NCBI GenBank assembly: GCA_023429275.1
Contig: JAEYWB010000548.1
Location: 1-5,868 of the forward strand
Direction: 5' to 3'
Length of the DNA stretch: 5,868 bases
Source: Planctomycetota bacterium
GTDB taxonomy: Bacteria > Planctomycetota > Planctomycetia > Planctomycetales > Planctomycetaceae
Positions 1 to 5,868 of the stretch are shown piece by piece (position 1 is the first letter of the stretch; each line of letters opens with the position of its first letter). The notes under the pieces were generated by a model. That model had not been told where the DNA came from, did not search any database, and worked only from the letters and a program-made list of their open reading frames with translations. A program made the translations under genes and the position numbers.

Positions 1-1636
1 TCTCCTGGTAGGCACCGATCAGGAACGCGCCGAGGTAGTACGGCTGCTCTTCCTTGAAGGGGTGCAGCATCAGCGTCTTCTTGACGTCCCGCTGATCGAT
101 GAAGCAGTCGATCTTGCCGTCGGAATCGCACGTGATGTCGCTGATCACCGCGTGGCGGGTCGGCTGCTCATCGAGGCGGTGAATCGGCATCACCGGGAAG
201 AGCTGCTTGATCGCCCAGCTGTCCGGCATCGACTGGAAGAGCGAGAAGTTGCAGAAGTACGTGTCGGAGAGCATCCGGTCGAGGTTCGCCAGCTCGTCCG
301 GGACATAGTCCATGTCCTGGGAGAGCTTGCGGATCTTGTGACAGATCGCGAAGAACAGGTTCTCGGCAATCACACGCTGCGTCAGGGGCAGGTAGCCGGT
401 GCTGAACAGGTTGTTGACCATGTCGAGCGCCTGCTGGGCGTCGTGGTACGACTCCAGAGCGTTCCGCGCGTTGACGGCGTTATACGTGTTGTAGAGGTCG
501 TGAAGCGGCTGCTCGGACTCCTCGGGCATCTCCTTGGGGATGTCGGCGACTGCTCCCTGCTCGGCGGTTCCCATGGTGCCGAAGATCAGCGCCGCGTGGT
601 ATGCGACGACGGCCCGCCCGGACTCCGAGATGATCGTCGGATGCGGCACGCCCGCCTCGTCGCACACCGTCGAGACGTGGTGGATCACGTCGCGGGCGTA
701 CTCGTGAATCGAGTAGTTCATGCTCGATTCGAAGTTCGTCTGCGAGCCGTCGTAGTCGACGCCGAGCCCGCCGCCGATATCGAGGTACTTGAGGCCGGCT
801 CCTCGCTTGTAGAGGTCGCAGTAGATCCGGATCGCCTCGTTGACCGCGTGCTTCACCTGGCGGATGTTGGTGATCTGGCTTCCCTGGTGGAAGTGAAGCA
901 GCTGGAAGCAGTCCGCCATTCCGAGCGATTCCAGCTTCTGGAAGCACTTCAGGATTTCGCTGACGGTCAGGCCGAACTTCGAGCGGTAGCCGCCCGACGA
1001 CTGCCAGCGGCCCGAGCCGCGTGTCGCGAGCTTGACCCGCATGCCGATCTGCGGGCGGACGCCGACCTTCTCGCAGTACTTGAGGATCAGGTCGAGCTCC
1101 GTCGCCTTCTCGACGACCGGGATGACGTTCCGGCCGATCTTGGTGGCGAGCATCGCCATCTCGATGAACTCGTCATCCTTGAAGCCGTTGCAGATGATCG
1201 GCGTCCTGGGGGCGGTCATGGCGATGACCGCGAGCAGTTCCGGCTTGCTCCCCGCCTCGAGGCCGAAGCCGAGGGGATGGCCGTACTCGATGATCTTCTC
1301 GACGACTTCCCGCTGCTGGTTCACCTTGATCGGGTAAACGCAGCTGTAGCCCCCCTTGTAGTCGTGCTCCTTCATTGCCGTCGAGAAGATGTCATTCATC
1401 TCGCGGAGGCGATCCTTCAGGATCCCGTTGAACCGCACGAGGATCGGCAGATAGAGGCCGCGCATCTGCAGACGGTCGACGAGCTCCTTGAGATCGATCG
1501 CCCGGGCCTGGTTGCGGTCGGGATGGACCAGCAGGTGGCCGTTCGAGCCGACCGAGAAGTAGCCTTTTCCCCACCGAGGGACGTCAAACAGCTCGCTGGA
1601 ATCGGTGACGCTCCAGGATTCGGTGGGCTCGATCAT
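1..1636 (-). CDS. speA: Biosynthetic arginine decarboxylase, C-terminus cut by window edge
   Basis: This PLP-dependent enzyme converts arginine to agmatine and CO2 in the cytoplasm, the first step of the agmatine route to putrescine and spermidine. About 545 residues are present. E. coli SpeA has 658, and the frame is still open at base 1 in the conserved GAYQE segment, so roughly 90 residues are missing. Visible landmarks are the N-terminal WSVTDSSELFDVPRWGKGYF block, the PLP lysine in YPIKVNQQ (K104), GSGRWQSSGG..SKFGL (about 207-223), the HFHQGSQ block (about 248-254), the glycine loop DIGGGLGVDYDG (about 286-297), ESGRA (338-342) and the cysteine motif CDSDG (C503). These match E. coli SpeA closely from memory. 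The ATG at 1636 is chosen because GGAG lies 6 nt upstream and the protein then starts just before the family's conserved region. The frame stays open upstream to a TAG at 1721-1723 without another ATG. No frameshift was seen in the segments I translated. Confidence 0.96.
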   Translation of the reverse strand, partial: MIEPTESWSVTDSSELFDVPRWGKGYFSVGSNGHLLVHPDRNQARAIDLKELVDRLQMRGLYLPILVRFNGILKDRLREMNDIFSTAMKEHDYKGGYSCVYPIKVNQQREVVEKIIEYGHPLGFGLEAGSKPELLAVIAMTAPRTPIICNGFKDDEFIEMAMLATKIGRNVIPVVEKATELDLILKYCEKVGVRPQIGMRVKLATRGSGRWQSSGGYRSKFGLTVSEILKCFQKLESLGMADCFQLLHFHQGSQITNIRQVKHAVNEAIRIYCDLYKRGAGLKYLDIGGGLGVDYDGSQTNFESSMNYSIHEYARDVIHHVSTVCDEAGVPHPTIISESGRAVVAYHAALIFGTMGTAEQGAVADIPKEMPEESEQPLHDLYNTYNAVNARNALESYHDAQQALDMVNNLFSTGYLPLTQRVIAENLFFAICHKIRKLSQDMDYVPDELANLDRMLSDTYFCNFSLFQSMPDSWAIKQLFPVMPIHRLDEQPTRHAVISDITCDSDGKIDCFIDQRDVKKTLMLHPFKEEQPYYLGAFLIGAYQE

Positions 1637-1642
1637 CAAGAA

Positions 1643-1646
1643 CTCC
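1643..1646 (-). promoter_or_regulatory. Ribosome binding site of speA
   Basis: GGAG on the minus strand lies 6 nt before the ATG at 1636. It decides the start, because the frame is open a further 28 codons upstream with only TTG-type alternatives. Confidence 0.7.
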
Positions 1647-1719
1647 AGTCGTGTCGCGTCCGGGATGACGAAGGCGCTCCACAGCGCGACGAGACCAGTC
1701 GAAAGAAACAAGGGGAAAG

Positions 1720-1725
1720 ACTATA
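1720..1725 (-). promoter_or_regulatory. Candidate -10 box for speA
   Basis: TATAGT on the minus strand differs from TATAAT at one base and stands out in GC-rich surroundings. It would give a leader of roughly 75-80 nt before speA. I see no good -35 hexamer at 16-18 nt (the region reads CTAGGACC), so this is a weak call based on one box. Confidence 0.3.
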
Positions 1726-1833
1726 CAGCCAACCGGCGGAGGGTCCTAGAGTTAGCTTGCGAAGAAAACGGAAATCTCACAGCGGGCTGGAGGGGGCGGA
1801 CGGCCGAATTTGAGACGAAGAGAGATTTTTTAG

Positions 1834-1936
1834 CCACAGAGGTCTCAGAGGCCACAGAGAGTCAGTTCAAGGGGGAGAACTTGTCGCTTTCGCGGTCGTC
1901 TCACTCCGCGCGGAGTGCTCTCTGAGATCTCTGGGG
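1834..1936. repeat. Imperfect long inverted repeat with CCACAGAG-type arms
   Basis: The left arm 1834-1855 and the reverse complement of 1915-1936 match at 18 of 22 positions, sharing the core TCTCAGAG and flanking CAGAG. The left arm also holds a short direct repeat, CCACAGAG at 1834-1841 and 1852-1859. A run of six T (1826-1831) lies just outside the left arm. The space between the arms is about 59 bp. Read on the minus strand, the hairpin follows the metallopeptidase stop by 36 bp, but what comes after it is an A run, so it is not a standard intrinsic terminator for that gene. Its origin is unknown; it looks like a dispersed intergenic repeat. Confidence 0.7.
1902..1917. repeat. Perfect 16-bp palindrome
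   Basis: CACTCCGC is followed directly by its reverse complement GCGGAGTG with no loop. It lies inside the larger inverted repeat and overlaps the inner end of its right arm. With no loop it is more like a dimeric protein-binding site or cruciform core than an RNA hairpin. Confidence 0.6.
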
Positions 1937-1972
1937 AGAAACCCTGGTTCTGAATCGGCTGAACGCCGGTGG

Positions 1973-3265
1973 CTATTCCACCAGGTTCGGAATGCCGATC
2001 GACCGGCCGTAAAGCGTCGTCAGGTCGGCTCGGGTCATGCCGTAGGCCCGCTGGAGGCTGTCCTCCCACTTGAGGCCCTCCTTGATCCCGTTGAAGAACA
2101 GCTTGAACTGCTCTGGGTGGACCTTGAGAAGCAGCTCCACCATCGAGCTGGCGATGCCGTACTGGTCGCGGCTGAGGCGATCGAGATCGTAGAACATCCC
2201 CACCCGGCCCGACCGCCGGACGATCTCCGCCCCCGATCGCTGCCGGCGGCCGATCTCTCCGGATTTTCCTTCCTTGGGAACGATCGCCGCCGCGACCCAC
2301 TCGGCGATCCCCTCGTTGACCCAGGTCGTCACGAAGGAGGTCGTCCGGAAACGGTGGACATACCCGTGCGCCGTCTCGTGGACGAGAACCGCGGCGAAGA
2401 AGTCCGGATTCTCCCCCCGGAAGCAGGAGGTGATGACCGTGCCGTCCGTCGACTGGTGGCAAAGCCCCTGGGCGCCGGCGGCATCGGCGTTGTCCATGAA
2501 CTTGAACTCGAACTCGATGAAATCCGACCGGTTGATGAAGCAGATGACGGGGGATTTTCCCTGCCAGATGTTCGTCCCCGGCTTGATGCCGAACGCCTGC
2601 CCGAGGAACTCGTACATCTTGTCGAGCTGCAGGATGAAGGGGGCCGCCTGCCCGGCGGGCATATCGGTGTAGAACAGGAAGTATTTCGTCTCGTGGAGCT
2701 GCATCGGCAGCCGCGAGAAATGCGCGCCGACCTTGTTCAGGAACTCCTTCTGCCTGGAGATATGCCCCGTGACTTCCTCGGAGGAGAGGGACTCCCAGAA
2801 CCGGTGCGGGCCGCGGAGCTGAGTCACTATGGCCGCTCGACGTGCGGCGGCGTCGTCGAGGACGTACATCCGCTGGGTTGGCAGGAAGCTGAGCGGGTAG
2901 GCGACGTCGTCCTTCTCGATCTGAAAGATCTTGTCGGCGTTGAACTTGCGGGTCGTCTTTCCGTTTATGACGACCTCGACCGAGCGGAACCGGTCGGCCT
3001 GCTTGCCGGTGACGAACTTCTTGAGAACGACGTTCTCTTCCTCGTCCCCGTTCCTCATCAGGAGCTTCACGGTCGCCCCTTCGAGCTCTTCGAGCTTCTC
3101 GGCCGAGAGAGAATGTTCGAATGCGACCCGTTCGACGGGGTCTTTGCTCTCCCTCGGCTTGTCATCGGCCCGGCCGCTGGTCGGCTTCTGAGCGATGGTG
3201 GTGACGGGAAAGGCCGCGAGGGGGCCGAGGATCAGCAAGCCGAACGAGACGCTGCGCAGCGACAT
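1973..3265 (-). CDS. Exported HExxH metallopeptidase-like protein, peptidase-MA type
   Basis: This complete protein of 430 residues has an N-terminal signal peptide: SLR, a hydrophobic stretch through about residue 24, and a probable cut after TIA near residue 25. It should act in the periplasm or at the cell surface. The zinc motif HETAH is at 296-300 (H296, E297, H300). It is followed by WVNEGIAEW at 315-323, where E318 is the likely third zinc ligand, as in gluzincins of the peptidase-MA group. The core appears to begin around ETKYFLFYTDMP (192-203), a typical start of that fold in planctomycete proteins. Residues about 60-135 look like a small beta-rich domain (LEGATVKLLMRNGDEEENVVLKKF...) that I cannot name. 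The tail (370-430) is helical, as expected. The substrate is unknown. The ATG at 3265 gives a proper signal peptide, with a weak AAAGG about 10 nt upstream. It stands alone, 293 bp after the cytochrome gene. Confidence 0.88.
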   Translation of the reverse strand: MSLRSVSFGLLILGPLAAFPVTTIAQKPTSGRADDKPRESKDPVERVAFEHSLSAEKLEELEGATVKLLMRNGDEEENVVLKKFVTGKQADRFRSVEVVINGKTTRKFNADKIFQIEKDDVAYPLSFLPTQRMYVLDDAAARRAAIVTQLRGPHRFWESLSSEEVTGHISRQKEFLNKVGAHFSRLPMQLHETKYFLFYTDMPAGQAAPFILQLDKMYEFLGQAFGIKPGTNIWQGKSPVICFINRSDFIEFEFKFMDNADAAGAQGLCHQSTDGTVITSCFRGENPDFFAAVLVHETAHGYVHRFRTTSFVTTWVNEGIAEWVAAAIVPKEGKSGEIGRRQRSGAEIVRRSGRVGMFYDLDRLSRDQYGIASSMVELLLKVHPEQFKLFFNGIKEGLKWEDSLQRAYGMTRADLTTLYGRSIGIPNLVE

Positions 3266-3354
3266 GATCTGGGTACCTTTCGAGAACGTCTTCGAACGAC
3301 CACCGGAAGAAGCAGATTGACCGAAGGGCGGCCTCAGAGGATGCCGAGCCCTGT

Positions 3355-3360
3355 ATTTTA
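3355..3360 (-). promoter_or_regulatory. Candidate -10 box for the metallopeptidase gene
   Basis: TAAAAT on the minus strand is an AT-rich hexamer in an otherwise GC-rich gap, about 90 bp before the start codon. It differs from TATAAT at one base. No convincing -35 box is visible. Low-confidence call. Confidence 0.22.
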
Positions 3361-3410
3361 GCCTACCGCGGAGGGCGCGAAGCCGCGAGGGAGAGCGGCG
3401 TAGCCCCGTC

Positions 3411-3431
3411 GAGCGACCTCACACGTCGCTC
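3411..3431 (+). repeat. REP-like hairpin, copy 1 of an inverted pair
   Basis: The arms GAGCGAC and GTCGCTC (7 bp, perfect) flank the loop CTCACAC. Compared with the reverse complement of copy 2 (3528-3548), the 21-bp unit differs at a single base: the 14th base is C here and G there. A second small hairpin, GCCGC (3382-3386) with GCGGC (3395-3399), lies close by. Confidence 0.75.
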
Positions 3432-3527
3432 CGCTGGACGATCCGTCGCGGAAACAGCAGTTGATGGGCGAAGTTCGAGCAACCCCACGCGATCTGGTGA
3501 GGAAATGCGGACCGCTGGAGGGCGCTC

Positions 3528-3548
3528 GAGCGACCTGTGAGGTCGCTC
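3528..3548 (-). repeat. REP-like hairpin, copy 2 of an inverted pair
   Basis: The arms GAGCGACCT and AGGTCGCTC form a perfect 9-bp stem around a 3-nt loop, GTG. It starts 10 nt after the stop codon of the cytochrome gene on the minus strand. It could help end or protect that transcript, but no T run follows on the minus strand, so it is not a classical terminator. Its near-identity to copy 1, in opposite orientation, argues for a mobile or dispersed repeat unit. Confidence 0.75.
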
Positions 3549-3558
3549 TACGGCGGAG

Positions 3559-5824
3559 CTACTCCGGCATGGCGGTTCGGGCCCTTCGGCGGAACGGCTC
3601 GCTCTGGACGATCGCCGTGACCAGGGCGGAGAACTTGTCCCCCCCCTGCTCGGTCTTCCGGGCGATGTCGGTGATCGTGCACTCGTCGAAGTATTCGAGG
3701 CCGCGGCCGAGCGCGTAGGTCAGCAGCTTCTCGCTGAGGCACCTTCGGAAATCGGCCGCCAGGCCGGCGAGGATCGTCCGAAGCTCCGCGGGGCCGCTGA
3801 ATTTCTTCCCGCCGGGGAGCTCGCCGCTCGCGTCGATGTCGAGGTCCCGTTCCTTGGTCCGCCACGCCCCGATCGCGTCGTAGTTCTCGAGCCCGAAACC
3901 GAGCGGATCCATGATCTGGTGGCACGAGGCGCAGGCGGCGTTGGCCCGGTGGATCTCCATCTGCTCGCGGAGGGACTTGGTCTCCTTGTCGGGACGCCCG
4001 CGGACCTCGGGAAGAGGGGGGACGTTCGCCGGAGCGGGCGGAGGGGGGGCGGCCAGGAGGTTTTCGAGGATCCATTTGCCCCGTTTGACCGGCGAGGTCC
4101 GCGTCGGGTTCGAGGTTACGGTCAGGATGCTCGCCTGGCCCAGGAGGCCGCCGCGCTGGGCAGGATCGAGCGAGACCTTGCGGAACTCGTCGCCGCTGAC
4201 GTCCTTGATTCCGTAGAGGGCGGCGAGCTTCCCGTTGACGAACGTGTAGTCCGCCGTCAGGAACTCGAGGATGCTCCTGTCTTCTCGGACGATCGCGCTG
4301 AAGAACATTTCGGTCTCCGTTCGCATCGCCGCCCGAAGGCTGGAGTCGAAGGCGGTGAACCGTCGGGGATCGGGGGAAACTCGATCGAGCTGGCGGAGCT
4401 GCAGCCACTGGCTCGCAAAGTTCTCGCCGATGGCGCTCGACCGCGGATCCTTCAGCATCCGCGCAACCTGTTTCGTCAAAGTGTCGCTCGTGCCGAGCTT
4501 TCCGTCCGCGGCCAGGGCGAGGAGTTCGTCGTCGGGGCAGCTGCTCCAGAGAAAGTACGACAGCCGCGTCGCCAGCTCGTAGTCGGAGAGGAGCCGGGTT
4601 TCCGTCGTCAGGGGCTCCTGTTCGATCTTGAAGAGGAAGTTGGGGGAAGTGAGAGTCGCGGCAACGGCGAGCCGCATCGCCTGCTCGAAGCTCTGCTTGT
4701 CGGCCAGCGCGAGGTCGACGAACTTGAGCAACCGCGCGACCTCGTCAGGCCGGGCCGGCCGACGGAACGCCTTCGAGGCAAAGGCCTCGATGTTGAACTT
4801 CGCGGCCGCCGTCTGTTGGGTCTTCGTCGCCTTAGGACCGACGGTCTTCTGGAGGATCCGCTTGTGCGACTCCGGCAGGTCCTTCGGCAGCACTCCGAGC
4901 GGGCCGATCAGGGCGATCTCATCGATGTGAAGGTTGCGGTCCCCCTTGAGCTTCGGGTCCTTTGCATCCGGCTCGTAGTAATCATTGAGGAACGCGGCCG
5001 TCAGCTTCCGCTTGCCTTTGCGGAGGGGGACTTCTTCCTGGAAGGTCTGCGGGTCTCCCCTTTTTGCCGTGACGTTCAGGACCTTCCCCTGCTTGCCGTC
5101 GATCCTCAGTCCCATCTTGCAGGGGTCGGGACCTGCCTGGTCTCCCCAGGCCTTGATCCGGAAGATGTACTTCAGGTTGTCCTCGGGGATCTCGACTTCT
5201 CCCCCCTTCTCGCCGGATGAACCGAGTGTGCCGGCTTCAAACTTGTGCACGGGCGCAGAGTCGGCATCGCCACTGACGATGGCACGGCGGGCAATCTCGT
5301 CCGCCGCGTCGAGGTATCGTTCGAACAGGACTGGCGGCAGCGTGAGGACGTCGCCGATGTTGTCGAAGCCGTATCCGACGTCGTCGGAAGGAAACTGGTC
5401 GGCAGGGCGAAAGTCGACGCCGACGACATCGCGGATCCTGTTGTTGTTCTCCGCCCGATTCAGCCGCCGGATCGTGACCCGGCCGGGGAACGGAGTCATG
5501 GCCCGGCCGCAGTCGACCGGGAGAGCGACATTGCGGATCCAGCCCGCGACGGCCTCCCGTTCTTCCTTCGAGGGCTGTTCGGAGTCCTGCGGGGGCATGA
5601 TCGCCCCCTCGAGCTGCACGGCGATCTTCTTCCACAGGTTGCGGTCGGTCGTCCTGGCGGTCTTCTCTTTCAGGCGGTCGATGGCAATTCCGGCTTCCGC
5701 CTTGTCGCCCGTATGGCATTCAGCACAGTACTTCTTGAGGAACGGCGCGATGTGCTGCTCGTACTTCAGCTGGGCGCCGGGGTCGGGCTGCGGCGACTGG
5801 GCGTCGGCGGGAGGGAGCGAGGCC
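3559..5824 (-). CDS. Planctomycete-type c-type cytochrome with DUF1587/1592/1588/1585, N-terminus missing
   Basis: This is a large exported protein of a paralogous family greatly expanded in planctomycetes; its exact role is unknown. Residue numbers count from an apparent start at 5838 that lies in adapter sequence; genomic coding begins at A6 (5821-5823), giving 754 real residues. Domains in order: cytochrome C type 1 with heme motif CAECH (38-42) and MPP (81-83, possible axial Met); DUF1587 (about 121-185, RVTIRRLNRAENNNRIRD and DDVGYGFDNIGDVL); a beta-rich insert (about 195-315) resembling the CBM60-like carbohydrate-binding module; a DUF1595-like helical part (about 348-408); DUF1592 (about 417-545, ELATRLSYFLWSS); DUF1588 (about 561-660, RGGLLGQASILTVTSNPTRT) with a second heme motif CASCH (636-640); and DUF1585 (about 675-748, CLSEKLLTYALGRGLEYFD). 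The signal peptide needed for export lies beyond the cut. In planctomycetes these genes are often followed by a DUF1552 gene, which is absent here. Confidence 0.93.
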
Positions 5825-5868
5825 CTGTCTCTATACACATCTCCGAGCCCACGAGACCGGAGCCTATC
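5825..5868. other. Nextera sequencing adapter (not genomic)
   Basis: Bases 5825-5842 match the reverse complement of the Tn5 mosaic end (CTGTCTCTTATACACATCT) with one T missing, leaving 18 of 19 bases. Next is CCGAGCCCACGAGAC (5843-5857), the rest of the Nextera read-2 adapter. Then come eight bases, CGGAGCCT (5858-5865), which I recall as a Nextera XT v2 i7 index, and ATC (5866-5868), the first bases after the index in the P7 adapter. The whole 44-base block is therefore library sequence left on a contig end. Confidence 0.97.

Larger units (their letters stand above)
1637..1972. other. 336-bp intergenic region between the metallopeptidase gene and speA
   Basis: I see no credible gene here on either strand. 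The half next to speA (1637-1800) should carry its promoter and leader. The half next to the metallopeptidase stop (about 1826-1936) is a palindromic element with a base pattern (CACAGAG / CTCAGAG, T run) unlike the coding DNA around it. Open frames crossing this region are antisense shadows of speA and the metallopeptidase, or run through the repeat. Confidence 0.7.

Noticed and set aside
62..1813. A 583-codon open frame on the plus strand, exactly antisense and codon-aligned to speA
   Set aside because: The minus strand encodes an unmistakable arginine decarboxylase. The plus-strand frame is open because of high GC and is rich in V, L, R, D and E in the way of antisense shadows.
1834..1936. 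The inverted repeat as an intrinsic terminator of the metallopeptidase gene
   Set aside because: On the minus strand the hairpin is followed by an A run, not a U run. The arms are 59 bp apart and imperfect.
1637..1972. A riboswitch or structured RNA leader upstream of speA
   Set aside because: I could not recognise a conserved aptamer pattern in the likely leader (about 1637-1715), and the palindromic element lies upstream of the probable promoter.
2117..3361. A 414-codon plus-strand open frame over the metallopeptidase gene
   Set aside because: It is antisense to a gene with a signal peptide and an HExxH site, shows no recognisable motif, and has shadow-like composition.
3548..4408. A 286-codon minus-strand open frame in another phase over the cytochrome gene
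   Set aside because: Its arginine/proline-rich translation is typical of a frame-shifted reading of GC-rich coding DNA, and the true frame carries the conserved domains.
3919..5220. A 433-codon plus-strand open frame over the cytochrome gene
   Set aside because: It is antisense to conserved DUF1587/1592/1588 coding sequence and has no recognisable domain.
5825..5868. The mosaic-end sequence as a biological Tn5-type transposon end
   Set aside because: The adapter, index and P7 bases that follow it occur only in sequencing libraries.

Overview
This is a high-GC bacterial window that most likely comes from a planctomycete. The strongest evidence is the large multidomain protein at 3559-5824, with the 'Planctomycete cytochrome C' / DUF1587 / DUF1592 / DUF1588 / DUF1585 architecture that is largely confined to Planctomycetes and close relatives. 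I cannot name the genus from the sequence.

All three genes lie on the minus strand, so the window reads from right to left. (1) 5824-3559: a secreted planctomycete-type c-type cytochrome, missing its N-terminus. (2) 3265-1973: a complete exported HExxH metallopeptidase-like protein of the peptidase-MA type. (3) 1636-1: a biosynthetic arginine decarboxylase (SpeA), missing roughly its last 90 residues at the left edge. The gaps between genes are 293 and 336 bp, and each holds repeated or palindromic DNA. The three are therefore probably independent transcription units. I see no shared pathway: one gene makes agmatine for polyamine synthesis in the cytoplasm, and the other two act outside it.

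The last 44 bases (5825-5868) are not genomic. They match the Illumina Nextera transposase end, adapter, an 8-base index and the first bases of the P7 sequence, with one T missing. The apparent start of the cytochrome gene (residues MYRDR) is read from this adapter and should be discarded. The right edge is therefore almost certainly a contig end with untrimmed adapter.

The non-coding DNA holds the other points of interest. One is a pair of near-identical 21-bp hairpin sequences in inverted orientation (3411-3431 and 3528-3548), laid out like a REP doublet. The other is an imperfect long inverted repeat (1834-1936) with a perfect 16-bp palindrome inside it. I found no RNA genes, CRISPR array, transposase or convincing new multi-gene system.
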